A stretch of 9,355 nucleotides of DNA. Origin: Chloroflexota bacterium (GTDB lineage: Bacteria; Chloroflexota; Anaerolineae; Anaerolineales; Anaerolineaceae). Made by a program: the position numbers and the translations under genes. The first letter of the stretch is position 1. Each line of letters starts with the position of its first letter. Shown here in pieces: positions 1 through 6,187 of the stretch. Under the pieces are notes generated by a model. It had not been told where the DNA came from, did not search any database, and saw nothing but the letters and a program-made list of their open reading frames with translations. The DNA is taken from contig JAJYJF010000055.1 in assembly GCA_021796375.1 (NCBI GenBank), positions 1 to 9,355 of the forward strand. Reading direction: 5' to 3'.

Positions 1-750
1 CTCCGTGCGCAGGATGGTGAGCTCGCGCTCCGTGATGGGGTCGGTGGTGCGCAGCTCGGGTGAAATTTTCAGGTCCCAGCCGGTATTCGCGCAGGCCTGC
101 TCGACGCTCACCCCGGGGTGGACGGCGGCGAGCACCAGCTCGCCGTTTTCGTCCGGCTCGAGGATGCCCAGGTTGGTCACGACCGCCGCTGGCCCGCCCC
201 AGGCGAGCCCGGCTGCCAGGCGTTCCTGCCGCCCGCCGAGGTATCCGGCCGAGGTGACAAAATCGACCCGCTCGGGGAAGCGGCGCTTCTGGTGCGGGGT
301 CATGATATAGGTGCGCTTCGCCCAGCCCGCGATTTCCATCGATCCACCGGAGCCGGGCAGCCGCGTCTTGGGGTGCGCGTAGTCGCCGATCACGGTGGCG
401 TTAATATTCCCAAACCGGTCGACCTGCGCTCCGCCCAGGAACCCGACGTCCACATTTCCGCGCTGCAGGTAGAGGGCAAAGATATCGTACATGCTCACGA
501 TCGCGTCTGCGCCGCTGACCAGGGTGGGGTCGCCGATGGAGAGCGGCAGGCGCTTCGGCCGAGCGCCGATCACGCCCGCCTCGTAGATCAGGCGCAGCGT
601 GGGAGCGTGCGTGCGGCGCGCCAGGTTGCAGGCCAGGTTGGGAAGCCCGACCCCGACGAAGACGTTATCGCCGTCTCGCAGCAGCCTGGCGGCATGGATG
701 GTCATGAGCTCGGATGAGGTGTATTCCATGGCGGTTTCAGTAATCCCCAT
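1..750 (-). CDS. Glutaconate-type CoA-transferase, subunit B (3' end cut by window edge)
   Basis: This is the beta subunit of a two-subunit family I CoA-transferase, which moves CoA between an acyl-CoA and a free carboxylate through a glutamyl-CoA thioester. 250 codons are open to the left edge; family members are usually about 250-270 residues, so only a short tail is missing. Visible features are an N-terminal helix with SSELM (12-16), VFVGVGLPNLA (30-40), the motif LIYEAGVIG (54-62) whose Glu57 matches the catalytic glutamate of glutaconate CoA-transferase B, FLGGAQVDRFGNIN (104-117) and the glycine-rich GSGGSMEIA (133-141). The ATG at 750 overlaps the upstream A-subunit gene by 14 nt; an in-frame ATG at 729 is an alternative with no better ribosome site. 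The overlap indicates translational coupling with subunit A. The substrate cannot be read; glutaconate, 3-oxoacids or another dicarboxylate or aromatic acid are all possible. The related IpdAB ring-cleaving hydrolases, as I recall, lack this Glu, which argues for true transferase chemistry. Confidence 0.9.
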   Translation of the reverse strand, partial: MGITETAMEYTSSELMTIHAARLLRDGDNVFVGVGLPNLACNLARRTHAPTLRLIYEAGVIGARPKRLPLSIGDPTLVSGADAIVSMYDIFALYLQRGNVDVGFLGGAQVDRFGNINATVIGDYAHPKTRLPGSGGSMEIAGWAKRTYIMTPHQKRRFPERVDFVTSAGYLGGRQERLAAGLAWGGPAAVVTNLGILEPDENGELVLAAVHPGVSVEQACANTGWDLKISPELRTTDPITERELTILRTE

Positions 751-1639
751 AGTTCACCGGGCCGGCCAGGCGCGGGCTGACCGCCAGGCGGGCCTGCGTG
801 CTGACCCCGAGTTTTTCCCAGTATTCGGCGCGGTTGCGCACGCCGTAAACCCATTCTTCCAGATAAGCCTGGGTTTTTTCGGGGGTTTCCGTCAGGCTGT
901 CCCAGGCCAGGTAGAAGTCGTTATCCCGGTCGTAGTAGCCCTGAGTGTACGATGGGTGGGCGCAGAAAGGAACGCAGGCGACCGCGTCGACGATGAACTC
1001 GGGGATGATCGTGCGGTTGGGATCCGAGTGGATCAGTTCCGGGTCGACGATTTCCTCGGCGGTCAGGACCACATGCCGGGCCGCGAAAGCGGCTTCTTTC
1101 TGCTCGCCGAGGATTCCCCAGATCTGCGCGTTTCCCTGGGCGTCCGCGCGCTGCACGTGCACGATCGCCACATCCGGGTTGAGCGGCGGTACGACCACCA
1201 CCTGTTTGCCGGTGAAGGGGTCGTCGACGCGGCGGAAGTTCGGGTTGGCCCGCTCCAGGTCGAGCGCCCCGGTGGGGTTCATCGGCATGAAAGGCAGCCC
1301 GGCAGCCGCGGCCTGCAGGCGGGTGATCATGCTGAAATGCGAGTACTCTTCCACCTCGAGTCGGCTGGACTCGATCGCGCCTCGCAGGATCCGCAGGGAG
1401 CCCACCCCCGGGTTGCCGCTGTAAGAAAAAATGATCTTCCGCGCGCATCCGGCGGCGACCATCTGGTCGTAGATGAGGTCCGGGGTGGCGCGGGCCAGGA
1501 CCAGGTCCCGGCGCTCCTGCCGGATGATCTCATGCCCGGCGGCGAAGGGGATCAAATGGGTGAAACCGGCGGCGTAAACCAGGTCCCCGTCATGGACGTA
1601 GGATGCAACGGCTTCTTTCAGGCTGCAGAGTTTCGACAT
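737..1639 (-). CDS. Glutaconate-type CoA-transferase, subunit A
   Basis: This is the alpha subunit partner of the downstream B subunit, with which it should form a cytoplasmic (AB)2 CoA-transferase. It is 300 residues from the chosen start. It opens with MSKLCSLKEAVASYVHDGD, the classic start of this family, followed by GFTHLIPFAAGHEIIR (25-40), ATPDLIYDQM (51-60), the loop SGNPGVGSL (74-82), LQAAAAGLPFMPMNPTG (108-124), PDVAIVHVQRADAQGNAQIWG (within 155-175) and a C-terminal helix around YLEEWVYGVRNRAEYW. A longer reading from ATG at 1669 adds ten residues and overlaps the preceding small gene, but its GGAGG abuts the ATG with no spacer. The start at 1639 leaves a 16-nt gap and matches homologues, so I prefer it. 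Subunit B begins inside the last codons, so the two are co-translated. The fold is shared with IpdA and 3-oxoacid CoA-transferase A; the exact acid substrate is unknown. Confidence 0.9.
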   Translation of the reverse strand: MSKLCSLKEAVASYVHDGDLVYAAGFTHLIPFAAGHEIIRQERRDLVLARATPDLIYDQMVAAGCARKIIFSYSGNPGVGSLRILRGAIESSRLEVEEYSHFSMITRLQAAAAGLPFMPMNPTGALDLERANPNFRRVDDPFTGKQVVVVPPLNPDVAIVHVQRADAQGNAQIWGILGEQKEAAFAARHVVLTAEEIVDPELIHSDPNRTIIPEFIVDAVACVPFCAHPSYTQGYYDRDNDFYLAWDSLTETPEKTQAYLEEWVYGVRNRAEYWEKLGVSTQARLAVSPRLAGPVNYGDY

Positions 1640-1655
1640 AGGCAGGACTTCCCGA

Positions 1656-1886
1656 TCATTCGTCTTCATCCTCCGTGTGGCGGTGGAGGATTCTGAACCG
1701 GGTGCTCCTGTGCTGCGCCCGGTATCCTTTCCGAAACAGCATCCATCCGAGCAAGAAGATGAAAATCCCGGCGACCAGATAGTTGAACTCGGGGATGTGC
1801 TCCAGGTCTGAGGTGACGAAGAGAAAGAGCAGGACGGCCCCGATCAAAAGAAAAAAGCACCCGATGCGGCCGGATATTTTCAGCAT
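1656..1886 (-). CDS. Small two-helix membrane protein of unknown function
   Basis: This predicts a 76-residue protein that I cannot assign to a named family. It has two hydrophobic segments, about GCFFLLIGAVLLFLFVTS (9-26) and YLVAGIFIFLLGWMLF (36-51), joined by a short acidic-polar loop. A basic tail (KGYRAQHRSTRFR) follows and ends in an acidic TEDEDE. This topology would place both ends on the same side of the membrane, probably the cytoplasm by the positive-inside rule. I chose the ATG at 1886; a TTG nine bases upstream is possible but has no ribosome site. The gene lies 16 nt before the CoA-transferase A start (or overlaps it by 14 nt if the longer start is used), so all three are probably one transcript. 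The hydrophobic pattern and good spacing support a real gene, but any link to the CoA-transferase is positional only. Confidence 0.72.
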   Translation of the reverse strand: MLKISGRIGCFFLLIGAVLLFLFVTSDLEHIPEFNYLVAGIFIFLLGWMLFRKGYRAQHRSTRFRILHRHTEDEDE

Positions 1887-1959
1887 GCTTCCCAAAGACT
1901 ATGCCGGAAGGGAGGGTTCAGGTGCGCGAAAGCCTGCGGCAACCCTTCACTTCGCACTG

Positions 1960-2013
1960 CCTTCCCCCTTCCCCGCGGAGCGCTCCGGGCGGAGCGAGGG
2001 GTAGGGAAGGGGG
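1960..2013. repeat. G/C-rich imperfect inverted repeat between the dehydrogenase and the small membrane gene
   Basis: A pyrimidine-rich left arm (1960-1974, CCTTCCCCCTTCCCC) faces a purine-rich right arm (1998-2013, GGGGTAGGGAAGGGGG). They pair imperfectly around an inner perfect hairpin, CGCTCC-GGGC-GGAGCG (1981-1996). It sits in the 170-bp gap between two minus-strand genes. On the minus-strand transcript the stem is not followed by a U-run, so it is not a textbook intrinsic terminator. It may be an attenuating or RNA-stabilising structure that sets apart expression of the dehydrogenase and the CoA-transferase, or a copy of a dispersed intergenic element. The rest of the gap (1887-1959 and 2014-2056) shows nothing I can name. 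Confidence 0.55.
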
Positions 2014-2056
2014 ATCGGTGAGATGGAGGATACGGAAACCCGCCCATCCGGTGGAT

Positions 2057-3643
2057 CTATTCCCGGGATACGCGGGTGTGGATCTGCTCGTGCATGTAGA
2101 GCGGCAGGTAGTAATTCCCGCCGGAGTTCTTCCCGGTCGAGCCGGAGCCTTTCCACCCGCCGAAAGGCTGGAATCCCGGCCATGCGCCGGTAGTCGCGCC
2201 CTGCGGCCGGTTCGCGTAGGTGACGCCGGCCTGGGTCTGGTCGAAAAACCAATCCACTTCCTCCGCGCTGCCGTAGAACCCCGCGGTCAGCCCGTACTGG
2301 ACGTCGTTCGCAAGCCGCATGGCTTCTTCCAGGCTGTCCACCCGGGCCAGCGTGGTGATCGGCACGAACATCTCTTCTTTCCACAGCGGATGGTCGACCG
2401 GGAGGTCCGCGACGTAGGTCGGGGAGCAGAAATAGCCCTTGGAGAACTCGCCCTGGGTGAGTACCTTCCCGCCCGTCAGGAAGCGCCCGGACTGGCTGAT
2501 CTCTTCGGTGTAGCGCTGGAAATCTCGGAAGGAGTTCTGGTTGATGACCGGGCCGAGGAAGACGCTGCGTTCCGTGGGGTCGCCGATCACCAGTTTCTCG
2601 GTCTGGGAGACCAGCCGGTCAACGAGCTGATCGTATACCGGGGCTTCGATGAAGACCCGCGAGCAGGCTGAGCATTTCTGGCCCTGCAGGCCGAACGACG
2701 AGCGCACGATCCCCGCGGCGGCGTCGTCGAGGTTGGCGTTGCGGGAGACGATTGCCGGGTTCTTGCCGCCCATCTCGAGGATGGTCGGCCGGATCCAGCG
2801 GCTGCCGCAAAAATCGCAGAAGATCTTCATGCCGACGTCATAAGAGCCGGTAAACGTGACCCCGGCCACCTCTTTGCTCTCGATCAGGGCCTGTCCCACC
2901 GTGCTGCCGGGCCCGGTTACGTAGTTGAAGACGCCTTCCGGGATGCCGGCATCGCGCAGGCAGTCGGCGATCAGGCGGGCGATCCAGGGGGTATCGGAAG
3001 CCGGTTTCATCACCAGGGTATTCCCGGCTACCAGGGCAGCCCCGGATGGCCCGCCGCACAGCGAGGCGGGGAAATTGAAGGGGCTGATGACGAGCCACAC
3101 GCCGTACGGGCGCAGGACGGAAACGTTCGTCGAGTCGAACCCGCGCAGCGGATCGCGGCCCATCTCGACCACGTAGCCGTTGTTTTTCTCCATCTGGAAG
3201 CACGCGTAGCGCAACAGGTCCGCCGTCTCCGCGACGTCGCCGAGGGCTTCCATGCGGTTCTTTCCGACCTCGAGGGATACGGTCGCGCTCATCTCGTAGA
3301 GGCGCTGGTCCATCAGGTCTGCCGCTTTGCGGATGTACGCGACCCGCTCCTGCCAGGGGGTGTGGCTCCACATGGGGAAGGCCTTTTTCGCGGCGGCGAT
3401 CGCATCGGCGGCGTCTTGAGCGGTGCCCTTTTGAAAGACTCCCAGCAGGACTTCTCGATTGGCGGGCGACCGGTTCTCGAATTTTTCAGCCGCGAGCCGT
3501 TCTTTCCCGCCGATGATCATCCCGTGCTCCTGGCCCAGAGCTGACTTTACCCGCGCGAGCGCATTCTCAAAGCTGGTGTGCAGCTCCTCGGGCGGATTGT
3601 ACATCGTCCCATAAGTCAGCTTGAACGTTCGTTCACCATCCAT
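2057..3643 (-). CDS. NAD(P)-dependent aldehyde dehydrogenase, 1-pyrroline-5-carboxylate dehydrogenase type
   Basis: This predicts a 528-residue cytoplasmic aldehyde dehydrogenase that oxidises an aldehyde to its carboxylic acid with NAD(P)+. All core elements are present: SPFNFP with the oxyanion Asn190, VMKPAS with cofactor-binding Lys213, the Rossmann GSTVG (246-250), FTGS (264-267), LEMGGKNP with general base Glu290, GQKCSACSR with nucleophile Cys324, the EEMFVP block (423-428) and QPFGGWKGSG (492-501). The N-terminal 45 residues, the LEVGKNRMEALGDVAE stretch (124-139) and the QGQKCSA context resemble L-glutamate gamma-semialdehyde (P5C) dehydrogenases more than broad-specificity enzymes. 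The length is close to the roughly 515-545 of that group. The start ATG at 3643 is preceded by AAGGAGG (3654-3660) with a 10-nt spacer. A good promoter lies at 3707-3736. No proline dehydrogenase is in the window, so glutamate semialdehyde as substrate is likely but unproven; another acidic semialdehyde is possible. Confidence 0.9.
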   Translation of the reverse strand: MDGERTFKLTYGTMYNPPEELHTSFENALARVKSALGQEHGMIIGGKERLAAEKFENRSPANREVLLGVFQKGTAQDAADAIAAAKKAFPMWSHTPWQERVAYIRKAADLMDQRLYEMSATVSLEVGKNRMEALGDVAETADLLRYACFQMEKNNGYVVEMGRDPLRGFDSTNVSVLRPYGVWLVISPFNFPASLCGGPSGAALVAGNTLVMKPASDTPWIARLIADCLRDAGIPEGVFNYVTGPGSTVGQALIESKEVAGVTFTGSYDVGMKIFCDFCGSRWIRPTILEMGGKNPAIVSRNANLDDAAAGIVRSSFGLQGQKCSACSRVFIEAPVYDQLVDRLVSQTEKLVIGDPTERSVFLGPVINQNSFRDFQRYTEEISQSGRFLTGGKVLTQGEFSKGYFCSPTYVADLPVDHPLWKEEMFVPITTLARVDSLEEAMRLANDVQYGLTAGFYGSAEEVDWFFDQTQAGVTYANRPQGATTGAWPGFQPFGGWKGSGSTGKNSGGNYYLPLYMHEQIHTRVSRE

Positions 3644-3706
3644 AGATCGATTCCCTCCTTATGCCTGGGGTAGCCAGAACGTTTTCTGCCTTTCGGCAAC
3701 TTTTAT

Positions 3707-3736
3707 AGTATAGTCCCGCTCGTCCCCTGGCGTCAA
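3707..3736 (-). promoter_or_regulatory. Sigma70-type promoter of the aldehyde dehydrogenase gene
   Basis: Read on the minus strand, TTGACG (3731-3736) and TATACT (3707-3712) are separated by 18 bp. Each matches the sigma70 consensus at five of six positions. Transcription would start near 3700 and give a leader of about 57 nt. The leader contains a small hairpin with a GAAA tetraloop (TGCC-GAAA-GGCA, plus-strand 3687-3698) before the Shine-Dalgarno site. Confidence 0.65.
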
Positions 3737-3761
3737 AATAAAACTCAGGTAACTGCTCATC

Positions 3762-3780
3762 GATATTCATGAGGAGTATC
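3762..3780. promoter_or_regulatory. Imperfect palindrome in the divergent spacer, candidate operator
   Basis: The 19-nt stretch GATATTCATGAGGAGTATC pairs GATATTC with GAGTATC (one mismatched or wobble position) around a 5-nt centre. It lies just upstream of the proposed -35 of the AOR gene and about 26 bp beyond the -35 of the dehydrogenase gene, a position from which one regulator could act on both. No regulator gene is in the window. An isolated palindrome of this size can occur by chance. Confidence 0.3.
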
Positions 3781-3783
3781 ATC

Positions 3784-3812
3784 TTCATCGGAACATGCCG
3801 GGTGGTTATAAT
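3784..3812 (+). promoter_or_regulatory. Promoter of the AOR gene with consensus -10
   Basis: A perfect TATAAT (3807-3812) follows a weak -35-like TTCATC (3784-3789) with a 17-bp spacer, in an A/T-rich pocket of an otherwise GC-rich sequence. Transcription would begin near 3819 and give a leader of about 69 nt. This position excludes the upstream in-frame ATG at 3795 as the AOR start. The weak -35 suggests that an activator may be needed. Confidence 0.55.
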
Positions 3813-3877
3813 ATTTTTAGATTTTGTCGATCCCGCGTATTTGCGCGTGATTCAGCGGATCTTTCTATCGAAATCAC

Positions 3878-3882
3878 AGGAG
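3878..3882 (+). promoter_or_regulatory. Ribosome binding site that fixes the AOR start
   Basis: AGGAG sits 5 nt before the ATG at 3888. The other in-frame ATG, at 3795, has no such site and lies upstream of the predicted transcription start. The protein is therefore 721 rather than 752 residues. Confidence 0.75.
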
Positions 3883-3887
3883 AGAAA

Positions 3888-6053
3888 ATGGCCGAGATGG
3901 CTGTCGCTGACCTTAAAAAAGCTCACCGGACCCTGGCGGAGTTTGCCTACGACCGGGTCCCCGTTCAACGCGGGTATGCCGGCCGGACCCTGTATGTCAA
4001 CCTGAGCGATGGGCGGATCGCGAGCAGGCCGGTAGACCGGCAGATGAAAGACGCCTTCACCGGGGGGCGGGGGTTTTGCCTCCGGCTTCTCTGGAACGCG
4101 ACCACCGGTAAAACCCGCTGGGACGATGCGGAAAACGAGATCGTGATCGCTTCCGGCGTGATCGGCGGCATCACCAGCTACCCGGGGACGGGCAAATCCA
4201 CCGTCACGACCATATCGCCTCTCACCCATACCGTCATCGACAGCAACGTGGGAGGGTATTTCGGCCCCTATTTAAAGTTCGCGGGTTGGGACGCGCTCGA
4301 GATCCAGGGAAAGGCCGACCGCGAGGTGATCCTCTTCATCGACGGCAACCGCGGCCTGGTCACGCTCGAGGAAGCGCCGCAGGAAGCCGTCAACACCCAC
4401 CTGATCAACCAGCAGCTCACCGAGATGTACGCATCCGACCCGCGCGACCGCCGCAATGTTTCGGTGGTCTCGGCCGGCGAGGCGGCGGACCACGCCGCCA
4501 TCTGCGGGCTGAACTTCAGCTTCTTCGATCCGCGCCGGGAAGAGGTGCGCATCAAACAGGCCGCCCGCGGCGGGGCCGGCCGGGTGTTCCGCGACAAGAA
4601 AATCAAAGCGATCGTGGTGCATTACAGCGGGCTGAACGCGGACAGCAACGGCGTGGCGGATATGGCGCTGCTGAGGCGCGCCGGATCGCGCATCAATCGA
4701 GAGATCACCGATTTCGATCCCTTCCAGAACGATATGCGCCACACCGGCACGCCCTACCTGGTCGAGATCATGGACCGCTTCGACCTGCTCCCGGTCCACA
4801 ACTACCGCTTCGGATCCAGCCCCGAAGCCAGCAGGATCAGCGGCACGCTGTGGAAGCAGCTTTTCGACACCCACACGCCGGACGGCTGCTGGTATGGCTG
4901 CACCCTGGCCTGCTCGCATGCCGTTCCGCATTTCCACCTGAAGACCGGGCCTTACGCGGGCCAGGCGGTGATGGTCGATGGGCCGGAATACGAGACGCTC
5001 GGAGGGGTAGGCTCGAACTGCGGGATCTTCGACCCCGAGGCGGTGCTCGAGATCAATTTCTACGCCGACACCTACGGGATCGATACCATCTCGCTGGGAA
5101 ACTCGATCGCCTTCTGCATGGAGTGCTATGAGGAGGGCATCCTGAACCCGGAGCGCACCGGGGGCCTGGAGCTGACCTGGGGAAACAGCGCCGCGGCACT
5201 CGAGCTGGTCCACCAGATGGCGCGCGGGGAAGGATTCGGGGTCACCGTCGGCCAGGGGACCCGGGCGATGAAGAAGCTGTTCGCAGAGCAGTACGGCGCA
5301 GACCCGGGTTTCTTGCAGGATATCGCCATGGAGGTGAAGGGGCTGGAGATCTCGGAATACCTGAGCAAAGAATCTCTGGCCCAGCAGGGCGGGTACGCGC
5401 TGGCCTCCAAAGGCCCGCAGCACGACGAGGCCTGGCTGATCTTCATGGAGATGGTGCACAAGCAGCTGCCTACCTTCGAGGCCAAGGCGGAAGCCCTGTA
5501 TTTCTTCCCGGTCTGGAGGACGTGGTTCAGCCTGCACGGCCTGTGCAAGCTGCCCTGGAACGATATCATCCCGGCCAGCAACAAAACCGCCGCGGAGCCA
5601 GCCAAGGTGCCCGAGCATATCGAGAACTACTGCTGGCTGTACGAAGGGGTTACCGGGGAAAAAGTCACCCTGGACGACCTGATGCGGCAGTCCGAAAAAG
5701 TATACAACTTCCAGCGCCTGTTCAACCTGCGCATGGGCTTTGGCACCCGCAAACAGGATTATCCGCCCTACCGGGCGGTCGGTCCGGTGACCGCCGTCGA
5801 GTACGAATCGCGGGCGGAGCGCTACGATCAGGAGCTCAAGGAGCAGGTTGGGATCGACCCGGCCGGGATGGATACGCGCGCGAAGATGAAGGCGCTCCGG
5901 GAGTACCGCGAGGAGCGCTACGACCGGCTGGTCGACGCCGTGTATAAACGGCGCGGGTGGACGGCGGATGGGGTGCCGACCGTGGAAACCCTGGCGCGGC
6001 TCGGCATCGACCTCCCGGAGCTGGTCGAATTGTCCCGGCAGCACGGCGGGTGA
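3888..6053 (+). CDS. Aldehyde:ferredoxin oxidoreductase (AOR) family tungsten/molybdopterin enzyme
   Basis: This predicts a 721-residue cytoplasmic AOR-family enzyme, which normally interconverts aldehydes and carboxylates with ferredoxin through a W-bis-pterin centre and one 4Fe-4S cluster. After a family-atypical 27-residue N-terminal stretch comes YAGRTLYVNLSDGRI (30-44), TGGRGFCLRLLWN (58-70), the pterin-loop region SPLTHTVIDSNVGGYFGP (110-127) and FAGWDALEIQGKA (131-143). QAARGGAGRVFRDKKIKAI (224-242), the pterin motif DTYGID (394-399) and the Fe-S cysteines follow. Those cysteines are Cys334, Cys338, Cys342 (DGCWYGCTLAC) and Cys553 (HGLCKLP). The first three are spaced CX3CX3C, whereas Pyrococcus AOR uses CX2CX3C. 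The second pterin motif normally reads DxxGLC, but here Ser548 stands where Asp is usual. The family also includes the BamB subunit of benzoyl-CoA reductase, so the substrate need not be a simple aldehyde. The divergent aldehyde dehydrogenase and nearby CoA-transferase suggest carboxylate/aldehyde metabolism. A terminator follows directly. Confidence 0.88.
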   Translation: MAEMAVADLKKAHRTLAEFAYDRVPVQRGYAGRTLYVNLSDGRIASRPVDRQMKDAFTGGRGFCLRLLWNATTGKTRWDDAENEIVIASGVIGGITSYPGTGKSTVTTISPLTHTVIDSNVGGYFGPYLKFAGWDALEIQGKADREVILFIDGNRGLVTLEEAPQEAVNTHLINQQLTEMYASDPRDRRNVSVVSAGEAADHAAICGLNFSFFDPRREEVRIKQAARGGAGRVFRDKKIKAIVVHYSGLNADSNGVADMALLRRAGSRINREITDFDPFQNDMRHTGTPYLVEIMDRFDLLPVHNYRFGSSPEASRISGTLWKQLFDTHTPDGCWYGCTLACSHAVPHFHLKTGPYAGQAVMVDGPEYETLGGVGSNCGIFDPEAVLEINFYADTYGIDTISLGNSIAFCMECYEEGILNPERTGGLELTWGNSAAALELVHQMARGEGFGVTVGQGTRAMKKLFAEQYGADPGFLQDIAMEVKGLEISEYLSKESLAQQGGYALASKGPQHDEAWLIFMEMVHKQLPTFEAKAEALYFFPVWRTWFSLHGLCKLPWNDIIPASNKTAAEPAKVPEHIENYCWLYEGVTGEKVTLDDLMRQSEKVYNFQRLFNLRMGFGTRKQDYPPYRAVGPVTAVEYESRAERYDQELKEQVGIDPAGMDTRAKMKALREYREERYDRLVDAVYKRRGWTADGVPTVETLARLGIDLPELVELSRQHGG

Positions 6054-6084
6054 CCCGCCGCCGCCTTTTTCCCTGGATAGATCC

Positions 6085-6116
6085 CCCCTCCCCATTTCGT
6101 GGGGAGGGGATTTTTT
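6085..6116 (+). terminator. Intrinsic terminator after the AOR gene
   Basis: A 10-bp stem (6085-6094 with 6100-6109) closes a 5-nt TTTCG loop and is followed by six T. A smaller hairpin precedes it: CGGCGGG (6044-6050) and CCCGCCG (6054-6060) enclose the AOR stop codon TGA as a 3-nt loop, and a T5 run begins at 6066. The two structures together should end AOR transcription efficiently and isolate the hydrolase gene downstream. Confidence 0.85.
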
Positions 6117-6143
6117 GCGATAAACCGCGGGTACGGATAAAAT
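6115..6143 (+). promoter_or_regulatory. Promoter of the hydrolase gene, overlapping the terminator T-run
   Basis: TTGCGA (6115-6120, four of six consensus) and TAAAAT (6138-6143, five of six) are separated by the ideal 17 bp. The -35 begins within the last T's of the preceding terminator, so termination and re-initiation are packed back to back. The predicted start near 6150 gives a leader of about 38 nt. Confidence 0.55.
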
Positions 6144-6187
6144 AGACTGGAAAAGAGCGGTCTGGGAAAAAAGAAGATGAGGTGGAT

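Noticed and set aside
599..1696. A 365-codon open frame on the plus strand across the CoA-transferase genes
   Set aside because: It is antisense to two clearly recognised genes and shows no domain; it is a product of GC-rich codon bias.
1901..2671. A 256-codon open frame on the plus strand over the end of the dehydrogenase gene
   Set aside because: It is an antisense shadow that overlaps the conserved C-terminus of the dehydrogenase and the inverted repeat; it has no ribosome site or motif.
3795..3887. A 31-residue N-terminal extension of the AOR protein from the ATG at 3795
   Set aside because: It has no ribosome site, its composition is unlike AOR, and a consensus TATAAT lies inside it. 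The ATG at 3888 has AGGAG at the right spacing.
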